Of a stretch of 10,365 nt of DNA, positions 1-6,600 are shown in pieces. This stretch comes from Bacteroidota bacterium (GTDB lineage Bacteria; Bacteroidota; Bacteroidia; Bacteroidales; VadinHA17). The notes under the pieces were generated by a model. It saw only the letters and a list, made by a program, of their open reading frames with translations, made no database searches and had not been told where the DNA came from. Position 1 is the first letter of the stretch. Every line of letters starts with the position of its first letter. The position numbers and the translations under genes are program-made. Location: the NCBI GenBank assembly GCA_012838685.1, contig DUOU01000302.1, positions 1 to 10,365 on the forward strand. The letters are read 5' to 3'.

Positions 1-437
1 AGAAACGTAAAACTGTTTGTACTGGTGTTGAGATGTTCCGTAAGATTCTTGATACGGGTGAAGCTGGAGATAACGTAGGTCTACTTCTTCGCGGTGTCGA
101 CAAAGATGAGATCAAAAGAGGTATGGTTCTAGCTAAACCAGGTTCTATTACACCCCATACGAAATTCAAAGCTGAGGTTTATGTTCTTAAGAAAGAAGAA
201 GGTGGACGCCATACACCGTTCCACAATAAATACAGACCGCAGTTCTATCTTCGTACTCTTGATATTACCGGTGAAATTTCACTTCCCGAAGGACGTGAGA
301 TGGTAATGCCCGGTGATCACGTAACTATTACTGTAGATCTTATATATCCTGTTGCTATCAATGTTGGACTTCGCTTCGCTATTCGTGAAGGAGGCAGGAC
401 GGTTGGTGCTGGTCAGGTATCTGAAATTATCAAATAA
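1..437 (+). CDS. tuf: Elongation factor Tu, C-terminal part (5' truncated by window edge)
   Basis: EF-Tu is the GTPase that carries aminoacyl-tRNA to the ribosomal A site. Only the last 144 residues are present. The reading frame begins at base 3 and ends with TAA at 435-437; the start and the GTP-binding domain lie left of the window. What is visible is most of domain 2 (KTVCTGVEMFRK, then GDNVGLLLRG) and all of domain 3 (GGRHTPF near 201-221, RPQFY near 234-248, and FAIREGGRTVGAG near 373-411). The Gly, Gln and Ala at the usual kirromycin-contact positions of domain 3 (GGRHTPF, RPQFY, FAIREGG) look unchanged, so no resistance is suggested. The gene lies upstream of trpT-secE-nusG, as is common in Bacteroidota, and is followed by a hairpin. 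Identity is essentially certain. Confidence 0.98.
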   Translation, partial: KRKTVCTGVEMFRKILDTGEAGDNVGLLLRGVDKDEIKRGMVLAKPGSITPHTKFKAEVYVLKKEEGGRHTPFHNKYRPQFYLRTLDITGEISLPEGREMVMPGDHVTITVDLIYPVAINVGLRFAIREGGRTVGAGQVSEIIK

Positions 438-455
438 AATATTTATATGTATAAC

Positions 456-491
456 AATAAATTGTATTCCGGAAACGGAGTACAATTTATT
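456..491 (+). terminator. Long hairpin with GAAA tetraloop between tuf and tRNA-Trp
   Basis: The bases at 457-471 pair with 476-490 over 15 bp, with one G-T wobble, around the loop GAAA (472-475). A456-T491 can extend the stem to 16 bp. The outer part is the perfect inverted repeat ATAAATTGTA / TACAATTTAT. The stem starts 18 nt after the tuf stop and ends 4 nt before the mature tRNA 5' end. There is no good T-tract after it (TATAC follows), so it may be a weak terminator or attenuator for tuf, or a processing and stability element that defines the tuf mRNA 3' end and the tRNA 5' leader. The structure is read directly; the function is inferred. Confidence 0.55.
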
Positions 492-495
492 ATAC

Positions 496-568
496 ACGGG
501 TGTAGCTCAGTTGGTAGAGCACTGGTCTCCAAAACCAGGTGTCGGGAGTTCGAGCCTCTCCTCCCGTG
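496..568 (+). tRNA. trpT: tRNA-Trp, anticodon CCA
   Basis: A full cloverleaf can be drawn. The acceptor arms are 496-502 and 561-567. The D-arm is GCTC/GAGC (505-508 and 517-520) with loop AGTTGGTA. The anticodon arm is CTGGT/ACCAG with loop CTCCAAA, and anticodon CCA is at 529-531. The variable loop is GTGTC, and the T-arm is GGGAG/CTCTC with loop TTCGAGC. The discriminator is G568, as in E. coli tRNA-Trp. The 3' CCA is not encoded (CAA follows), so it must be added enzymatically. One oddity is that position 6 (T501) faces T562 at position 67, a U-U mismatch in the acceptor stem. C495 could pair with G568 and lengthen the helix. The gene lies between tuf and secE and was probably cut out of a longer transcript. 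Confidence 0.97.
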
Positions 569-583
569 CAAATAGTCATCGTT

Positions 584-775
584 ATGAGCATAAAAGGATA
601 TTTTAAGGAATCATTTACTGAACTTGTTCACAAAGTAACATGGCCCACATGGAATGAACTTCAGAACAGCGCCGGATTGGTTATGGTGGCGACTTTGATA
701 ATCGCTGTTATTGTCTCCCTAATGGATTTGTCGTTCAGTAAGATAATGGAATTTGTTTATAGGTTGTTATACTAA
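584..775 (+). CDS. secE: Preprotein translocase subunit SecE
   Basis: SecE is the small membrane subunit of the SecYEG translocon and clamps SecY. The 63-residue protein is the short single-span form common outside the enterobacteria. It has a basic amphipathic N-terminus, the conserved surface-helix motif KVTWPTWNEL (residues 17-26), then one membrane helix (about residues 30-49) and a short tail. The ATG at 584 was chosen because the protein then starts MSIKGYFKES. The open frame can be extended back to 539, but that would run through the 3' half of the tRNA. The start lies 15 nt after the tRNA, with no Shine-Dalgarno motif in between. nusG follows after 19 nt, the classic secE-nusG pair. 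Confidence 0.95.
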   Translation: MSIKGYFKESFTELVHKVTWPTWNELQNSAGLVMVATLIIAVIVSLMDLSFSKIMEFVYRLLY

Positions 776-794
776 ATTAAGGAAACCTCATAAA

Positions 795-1343
795 ATGGGT
801 GAGAATTTAAAGAAATGGTACGTGCTTCGCGCCATAGGTGGTAAAGAGAACAAAGTCAAAGAGTATATTGATAACGAGGTCTCCCGGCTGCATCTGGAAG
901 AGTATGTATCCCAAGTGCTTATACCTAAGGAAAAAGTTTATCAAATCAGATCTGGCAAAAAGATTTCCAAGGAGAGGGCTTTTTTCCCGGGGTATGTCTT
1001 GGTAGAAGCTGTACTTGTTGGGGAGATTCCCCATTTTCTCAGGAGTGTTCCCAATGTGATAGGTTTTCTTGGCTCCCAAACAGGTGATCCTGTTCCTTTG
1101 AGAAAGTCGGAAATAAACAGGATTCTCGGTAAAGTTGATGAGCTTAACGCTAGTGATGAAGAGTTGAATATTCCGTTCTTTGTTGGGGAACCGGTTAAGG
1201 TAATCGATGGTCCGTTCAACAGTTTCACCGGCATCATAGAGGAGGTAAACGAAGAAAAAAAGAAATTAAAGGTTATGGTCAAGATATTCGGCAGGAAAAC
1301 GCCGCTTGAACTTAGCTTTATGCAGGTTGAAAAAGAGAGTTGA
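795..1343 (+). CDS. nusG: Transcription termination/antitermination protein NusG
   Basis: NusG binds the beta' clamp helices of elongating RNA polymerase through its N-terminal NGN domain. Its C-terminal KOW domain contacts Rho or ribosomal protein S10, coupling transcription to translation or to termination. The 182-residue product is of normal length. The NGN domain opens with KKWYVLRAIGGKENKV (residues 6-21) and contains the FPGYVLV core (64-70) and SVPNVIGFLG (84-93). A linker of about residues 105-128 leads to the KOW motif VGEPVKVIDGPF (130-141), followed by TGIIEEVN. The ATG at 795 was preferred over an in-frame ATG at 753, because the latter overlaps the end of secE and adds a tail not found in NusG. 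An AAGGA lies 11 nt upstream, the only Shine-Dalgarno-like match in the window. Confidence 0.97.
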   Translation: MGENLKKWYVLRAIGGKENKVKEYIDNEVSRLHLEEYVSQVLIPKEKVYQIRSGKKISKERAFFPGYVLVEAVLVGEIPHFLRSVPNVIGFLGSQTGDPVPLRKSEINRILGKVDELNASDEELNIPFFVGEPVKVIDGPFNSFTGIIEEVNEEKKKLKVMVKIFGRKTPLELSFMQVEKES

Positions 1344-1355
1344 TTGAATTAAAAT

Positions 1356-1400
1356 TTTGGCGGTTATGATAATTATAATGCTTCCTGAATAATCGCCAAG
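1356..1400 (+). promoter_or_regulatory. Candidate structured mRNA leader of rplK (possible L1 autoregulatory site)
   Basis: In the 87-nt nusG-rplK gap, 1357-1367 pairs with 1389-1399 over 11 bp (TTGGCGGTTAT against ATAATCGCCAA, one G-T wobble). T1356-G1400 can add a further wobble. The 21-nt loop at 1368-1388 contains two extra ATAAT copies (1369-1373 and 1375-1379). These could compete with 1389-1393 for the GTTAT arm, so alternative folds exist. There is no T-tract, so this is not a terminator. In E. coli, protein L1 represses rplK-rplA by binding the mRNA leader of rplK, and this hairpin lies in the matching place. I could not match the L1-binding core sequence, so the regulator is inferred from position only. 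Confidence 0.4.
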
Positions 1401-1430
1401 CATTCGCAATAAAAACGCAAAATTAAAAGT

Positions 1431-1874
1431 ATGGCAAAAGAAGTTGCTGGATTAATCAAATTGCAAATTCGGGGCGGAGCAGCCAATCCATCTCCACCGG
1501 TTGGACCCGCACTGGGTTCCAAGGGTGTGAATATAATGGAATTCTGCAAGCAGTTCAATGCCAGAACCCAGGACAAGGCCGGTAAGGTAATCCCGGTCGT
1601 TATAACGGTTTATGCGGATAAATCGTTTGATTTTGTCACAAAAACACCGCCTGTTGCGGTGCAGTTATTGGAGGTCACTAAAATTAAGAAGGGTTCCAAT
1701 GAACCTAATAGGAATAAAATGGCTTCAATAACATGGGATCAGGTAAAAACTATCGCGGAAGACAAAATGGAGGATCTGAACTGTTTTACAGTTGAGTCGG
1801 CTATGAGAATGGTGGCTGGTACCGCTAGAAGTATGGGAATCACTGTTAAGGGTGCTTTCCCTGGCAAAAACTAA
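1431..1874 (+). CDS. rplK: 50S ribosomal protein L11
   Basis: L11 binds the GTPase-associated region of 23S rRNA at the base of the L7/L12 stalk. It takes part in factor-dependent GTP hydrolysis and in the stringent response through RelA. The product is 147 residues, the normal length being about 141-148. The N-terminal domain carries the proline-rich NPSPPVGPALG segment (residues 19-29), including the prolines where thiostrepton-resistance changes occur. The C-terminal rRNA-binding domain ends with GTARSMGI (130-137). The start MAKEVAGLIKL is the family's usual N-terminus. The gene begins 87 nt after nusG, behind a hairpin leader, and rplA follows after 16 nt, so the two are almost certainly cotranscribed. 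Confidence 0.98.
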   Translation: MAKEVAGLIKLQIRGGAANPSPPVGPALGSKGVNIMEFCKQFNARTQDKAGKVIPVVITVYADKSFDFVTKTPPVAVQLLEVTKIKKGSNEPNRNKMASITWDQVKTIAEDKMEDLNCFTVESAMRMVAGTARSMGITVKGAFPGKN

Positions 1875-1890
1875 TTAGAAATAAGCAAAG

Positions 1891-2586
1891 ATGACCAAAC
1901 TTACCAAAAACCGTAAAGCAGCCCTTGACTTGATTGACAAGGATAAGGCTTATACGTTAAAAGAAGCGGCTGTTTTGGTGAAAGAGATTACCAAAACCAA
2001 GTTTGATGCTTCTGTAGATATCGATGTAAGGTTAGGTATTGACCCAAGGAAGTCCAACCAAATGGTCCGGGGAGTTGTTTCGCTTCCCCATGGTACTGGG
2101 AAAGAGACAAAAGTTCTCGTCTTATGTACACCTGATAAGGAGGCTGAAGCAAAAGAAGCCGGAGCAGATTTTGTGGGTCTTGACGAATATATCGACAAGA
2201 TCAAGGCAGGATGGACCGATGTGGATGTGATAATAACCATGCCATCTGTTATGGGAAAAGTAGGTGCGTTAGGAAGGATTCTCGGTCCCCGGGGATTGAT
2301 GCCTAACCCCAAAAGCGGAACCGTTACAATGGAGGTTGGTAAGGCAGTAAAGGAGGTAAAGCAGGGTAAAATCGACTTTAAGGTCGATAAGAACGGTATA
2401 GTTCACGCTTCTGTTGGAAAAGTTTCTTTTGAGCCTGATATGATCGTCGATAACGCCAGAGAATTTATTTCTACGGTTGTTAAACTGAAACCGGTAGCGG
2501 CGAAAGGTACTTACATTCGTAGCCTGTACCTTTCAAGCACAATGAGCCCGGGAATTAAGCTTGACCCTAAAGGTCTTGATGATTAA
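1891..2586 (+). CDS. rplA: 50S ribosomal protein L1
   Basis: L1 forms the mobile L1 stalk of the large subunit and helps release tRNA from the E site. In many bacteria it also represses its own operon at the mRNA level. The 231-residue length is typical. The family signature LGPRGLMPNPKSGTV is at residues 131-145. The N-terminal TKNRKAALDLID and the C-terminal SLYLSSTMSPGIKLD also match the family. The start at 1891 lies 16 nt after the rplK stop and is preceded by the A-rich AAATAAGCAAAG rather than a Shine-Dalgarno motif. If autoregulation exists here, the most plausible target is the hairpin upstream of rplK. Confidence 0.98.
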   Translation: MTKLTKNRKAALDLIDKDKAYTLKEAAVLVKEITKTKFDASVDIDVRLGIDPRKSNQMVRGVVSLPHGTGKETKVLVLCTPDKEAEAKEAGADFVGLDEYIDKIKAGWTDVDVIITMPSVMGKVGALGRILGPRGLMPNPKSGTVTMEVGKAVKEVKQGKIDFKVDKNGIVHASVGKVSFEPDMIVDNAREFISTVVKLKPVAAKGTYIRSLYLSSTMSPGIKLDPKGLDD

Positions 2587-2605
2587 TATTTTAACTCGAT
2601 GATGT

Positions 2606-3127
2606 ATGAGACGAGAAGAGAAAAGCGCTATAATTGAAAACCTTACGGCAAAATTGAAAGAATACAGTCATTTTTATTTGACTGATACGGCCGCGTTGAA
2701 CGCTGCGGACACGAGTGACCTTAGAAGGATGTGTTTCAAGAACGACGTTAAACTGATTGTTGTCAAGAACACCCTCCTGAAGAGGGCACTTGAAGAGTCT
2801 GAAATAAACTTTGAAGAACTTTATCCGGTTCTTAAAGGTACTACGTCCATCATGTTTTCCAATACCGGCAATGGTCCGGCGAAACTCATTAAAGAGTTCA
2901 GGAGAAGTCATGATAAACCTGTCTTAAAAGGCGCATATGTACAAGAATCATTCTATGTAGGCGATAATATGCTTGATTCCCTTGTTTCGGTTAAAACGAA
3001 GGAAGAGCTTGTTGGCGACGTTATCTCGTTGCTGCAATCGCCGGTAAAGAATGTTATCTCCGCGCTTCAGTCAGGTGGAAATACAATTCATGGTGTGCTT
3101 GAAACACTATCAAAGAAAAACAACTAA
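2606..3127 (+). CDS. rplJ: 50S ribosomal protein L10
   Basis: L10 anchors the L7/L12 dimers to 23S rRNA and forms the base of the factor-binding stalk. The product is 173 residues, normal for the family. The globular rRNA-binding domain includes the N-terminal REEKSAIIENL, the segment HFYLTDTAALNAA and the basic VVKNTLLKRAL. The final helical segment, about residues 135-173, is where L12 dimers bind. Two further ATGs just upstream, at 2599 and 2602, are out of frame. The ATG at 2606 gives the family N-terminus MRREEK. The gap from rplA is only 19 nt, so the L10-L12 leader known from other bacteria cannot lie directly before this gene. Confidence 0.97.
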   Translation: MRREEKSAIIENLTAKLKEYSHFYLTDTAALNAADTSDLRRMCFKNDVKLIVVKNTLLKRALEESEINFEELYPVLKGTTSIMFSNTGNGPAKLIKEFRRSHDKPVLKGAYVQESFYVGDNMLDSLVSVKTKEELVGDVISLLQSPVKNVISALQSGGNTIHGVLETLSKKNN

Positions 3128-3155
3128 TAGTATTATCAATTTAAATTAAATAGAA

Positions 3156-3533
3156 ATGGCAGATCTTAAGAAATTTGCGGAAGAACTGGTTAGCCTTACT
3201 GTTAAGGAAGTAAATGAACTCGCTACAATTCTTAAAGAAGAGTACGGTATCGAACCCGCGGCGGCAGCTGTAGCGGTTGCTGGCTCGGTAGCCGGCGGCG
3301 ATGCCCCGGCAGTTGAAGAAAAAACATCATTTGATGTTATTCTTACAAGTGCTGGCGGTCAAAAATTACAAGTTGTTAAACTGGTTAAAGATATTACCGG
3401 TCTTGGACTAAAAGAGGCTAAGGCAGTAGTTGATTCTGCTCCTGCTCCTGTTAAAGAGGGCGTATCTAAAGACGAAGCTGAGGCCGTCAAAAATCAGTTG
3501 ATCGAAGTTGGCGCTGAGGTTGAGATTAAATAA
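3156..3533 (+). CDS. rplL: 50S ribosomal protein L7/L12
   Basis: L7/L12 is the multicopy stalk protein that recruits and activates EF-Tu, EF-G and the other translational GTPases. The product is 125 residues, the usual size. It has an N-terminal dimerisation helix hairpin that binds L10 (about residues 1-32, LKKFAEELVSLTVKEVNEL) and a flexible Ala/Val/Gly-rich hinge (about 36-52). The C-terminal factor-binding domain (from about 57) contains KLQVVKLVKDITGLGLKEAK and ends GAEVEIK. It starts 28 nt after rplJ behind A/T-rich sequence. A strong terminator-like hairpin begins 24 nt after its stop, so it is the last gene of the r-protein part of the operon. Confidence 0.98.
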   Translation: MADLKKFAEELVSLTVKEVNELATILKEEYGIEPAAAAVAVAGSVAGGDAPAVEEKTSFDVILTSAGGQKLQVVKLVKDITGLGLKEAKAVVDSAPAPVKEGVSKDEAEAVKNQLIEVGAEVEIK

Positions 3534-3557
3534 GAAATATCTTATTGATAAGTTTTA

Positions 3558-3596
3558 GGTTTAGTTCCGGCCAACTGGCCGGAACTGAGCCTTTTT
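3558..3596 (+). terminator. Intrinsic terminator/attenuator between rplL and rpoB
   Basis: The bases at 3558-3572 pair with 3577-3591 in a 15-bp stem with two G-T wobbles and no bulge. Its core GTTCCGGCC / GGCCGGAAC is a perfect 9-bp repeat, the loop is AACT, and TTTTT follows at 3592-3596 before GTTC. This is a textbook rho-independent terminator. Because rpoB and rpoC follow in the same direction, it most likely acts as a partial attenuator that lowers polymerase output relative to the ribosomal proteins. E. coli also has a partial terminator in this gap. Alternatively it is a full terminator and rpoB has its own promoter in 3600-3690. Confidence 0.85.
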
Positions 3597-3697
3597 GTTC
3601 TTTATTTTACAAGTTCTTTTTTAACGTTCATTTTCCCGGGTAATTTGCTGTTTAGTAATATTATGCTTAGGAAAGTGTCCATTTAAACCATTTATAA
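3597..3697 (+). other. rpoB 5' untranslated region, no confident promoter seen
   Basis: This A/T-rich stretch follows the terminator hairpin and leads to the rpoB ATG. I looked for the Bacteroidota sigma-ABfr pattern (TTG near -33 and TAnnTTTG near -7). The nearest matches, TAATTTG at 3641-3647 and TATGCTTA at 3662-3669, are each imperfect and have no partner at the right spacing. No Shine-Dalgarno motif precedes the start codon (CCATTTATAAATG). Whether rpoB is reached by readthrough or has its own promoter cannot be settled from the sequence. Confidence 0.4.
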
Positions 3698-6600
3698 ATG
3701 TCCTCAATTACCACCGAAAGAATAAGTTTTTCTTCCAGAAAAAAACAACTAGAGTATCCTGATTTGCTGGATATTCAATTAAAATCATTTGGAGAGTTCT
3801 TTCAGCTCGGAACAACTCCCGAAAACAGGAAACGAGAAGGACTTTACAAAGTGTTCGCGGAGAATTTTCCGATCACTGATACCCGAAACAACTTTGTTCT
3901 TGAGTTTCTTGACTATTATGTCGACCCCCCACGCTATTCTGTCGAGGAATGCATAGAAAGAGGACTAACTTTCAGCGTGCCTCTAAAAGCAAAACTGAAA
4001 TTATATTGTACCGATCCCGAGCATGAAGATTTTGACACGGTGATACAGGATGTATATCTTGGAGCCGTTCCTTATATGACCGATAAAGGTTCTTTTATTA
4101 TAAACGGAGCTGAAAGAGTTATAGTATCCCAATTACATAGGTCCCCTGGTGTCTTTTTTGGCCAGAGTATCCACGCCAATGGAACAAAACTTTATTCGGC
4201 CAGAATTATTCCTTTCAAAGGGTCGTGGATAGAATTCGCCACCGATATAAACAATGTGATGTACGCTTATATCGATCGCAAGAAAAAACTGCCGGTAACA
4301 ACATTGTTAAGGGCTATCGGCTTTGAAAGTGATAAGGAAATTCTCGAAATATTCAACCTTGCCGAAGAACATAAAGTCTCAAAAACAAATCTAAAAAGAC
4401 TTTTGGGTCGCAAGTTGGCGGCCAGAGTATTAAAAACATGGATTGAAGACTTTGTTGATGAGGATACCGGAGAGGTTGTATCGATAGAAAGAAATGAGGT
4501 AGTACTCGACAGGGAGACAGTTATTGAACCCGGACATATTGATCTTATAGTAGAATCAGGCGCGAAAACAATTCTTCTTCACAAAGAGGAGGCTTCCATG
4601 TCAGATTTCGCCATTATTTATAACACACTGCAAAAGGATCCATGTAACTCTGAAAAAGAGGCTGTAGTCTATATTTACCGTCAGTTGCGCAACGCTGAAC
4701 CTCCAGATGAGGCAACTGCCCGCGACGTAATCGAAAAATTGTTCTTCTCCGATAAAAGATATGATCTTGGTGAAGTTGGAAGATACAGAATAAACAGGAA
4801 ACTGGGACTGGAAACCGGCATGGATGTTAAAATCCTTACCAGGGAGGATATCATTAAAATTATTGGACATCTTATTGAACTGGTCAACTCAAAAACGGAC
4901 GTTGATGATATTGACCATTTGAGCAACAGAAGGGTACGTACGGTTGGAGAACAGCTTTACACCCAGTTTGGAGTGGGCCTGGCACGTATGGCCCGCACTA
5001 TTCGCGAAAGGATGAACGTAAGGGATAATGAGGTGTTCACTCCTGTTGATCTTATCAACTCTAAGACACTCTCCTCCGTTATCAATTCATTTTTTGGCAC
5101 AAACCAGCTCTCCCAGTTTATGGATCAAACCAATCCACTGGCGGAGATGACCAATAAACGTCGTTTGTCCGCTTTGGGTCCCGGTGGTCTTTCACGCGAA
5201 AGAGCGGGATTTGAAGTAAGGGACGTCCATTATACCCACTACGGAAGATTGTGTCCTATCGAGACTCCCGAAGGACCGAATATCGGTCTGATCTCCTCAT
5301 TGTGCATTTACGCTAAAATCAATGAATTGGGTTTCATAGAAACCCCTTACTATAAGGTTAACAACGGTAAAGTGGACATGAGTGAAGAAGGTCTTGTGTG
5401 GCTTAGCGCCGAGGAGGAGGAATATAAGGTTGTCGCCCAGGCTAACGCTCCTCTCACCCCAGACGGTTCATTCGCGAACCCGAGGGTAAAATGTAGGTAC
5501 GAGGCTGACTATCCTTTCGATGAGGTAGAAAAAGTTGACCTTATGGATGTTGCTCCGAACCAGATCACCTCTATAGCCGCCTCACTGATTCCATTTTTGG
5601 AACATGACGACGCTAACAGGGCTCTTATGGGTTCAAACATGATGCGCCAGGCTGTTCCGCTTATGAGTCCGGAGGCCCCTATTGTCGGAACCGGACTGGA
5701 AGAGAGAATAATCAAGGATAGCAGGGTACTTGTCACCGCTGAAGGTGATGGAGTAGTGGAGTATGTCGATGCGGACGAAATAGTTATCCGTTATACAAGG
5801 ACCGATGAGGAAAAATTTGTCAGCTTTGACGACGATGTCAAACGTTACCATCTTCCAAAATACAGAAAGACCAACCAGAATACCTGTATAAACCTGGTTC
5901 CAATAGTAAAGAAAGGAGATAAGGTAGTTAATGGCCAGATTCTTACAGAAGGGTATGGCACAAAAAACGGGGAATTGGCCCTGGGCAGGAATCTAAAGGT
6001 TGTCTTTATGCCATGGAAAGGATACAATTTTGAGGATGCCATTGTAATATCCGAAAAGGTTGTCCAGCAAGATATGTTCACCTCGATACATGTTGATGAA
6101 TACCTGCTTGAGGTCAGGGATACCAAAAGAGGCCTGGAAGAACTTACCGCTGATATTCCCAATGTCTCCGAAGAGGCTACAAAAGATCTTGATGAGAACG
6201 GTATAATCAGGATAGGCGCCCATATCAAACCGGGAGACATTATGATCGGAAAGATAACCCCGAAAGGGGAGTCAGATCCTTCTCCCGAAGAGAAACTGCT
6301 TCGTGCCATATTTGGGGATAAAGCAGGTGATGTAAAGGACGCTTCACTTAAAGCGGGTCCATCTCTGGAGGGGGTGGTTATCGATAAAAAACTGTTTACA
6401 AGGGCCATCAAGGATCGCAAAGCAAAAGCGATGGAAAAACCGCTCATAGAGAAATTGGACAATGAGTTCAATAAGAGTATTGAAGATCTGAGGGCCCGTT
6501 TGGTAGACAAACTTTTTATCCTCGTGAATGGAAAAACTTCACAGGGAGTAAAAGATTATCTGAATGTTGATATCATTCCAAAGGGCAATAAATTTACCCT

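Noticed and set aside
539..583. N-terminal extension of secE starting at ATG 539
   Set aside because: It would be encoded by the 3' half of the tRNA. The SecE family N-terminus matches the ATG at 584.
352..606. An 84-codon plus-strand frame running from tuf through the tRNA
   Set aside because: It overlaps tuf out of frame and reads straight through tRNA-Trp. Part of it (GVAQLVEHWSPKPGVGSSSLSSR) is a typical false translation of a tRNA gene.
3539..3552. Short inverted repeat CTTAT-TG-ATAAG just after rplL
   Set aside because: Only 5 bp with a 2-nt loop in A/T-rich sequence. It is not distinguishable from chance and is dwarfed by the adjacent terminator.
3640..3670. Possible Bacteroidota -7 elements upstream of rpoB (TAATTTG, TATGCTTA)
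   Set aside because: Each deviates from TAnnTTTG, and neither has a TTG element at the proper distance, so no promoter is annotated.
5845..6510. A 221-codon open frame on the minus strand inside rpoB
   Set aside because: It lies wholly within the well-conserved rpoB coding region. Its product is Ser/Phe/Leu-rich, with no recognisable family, as expected for an antisense shadow.
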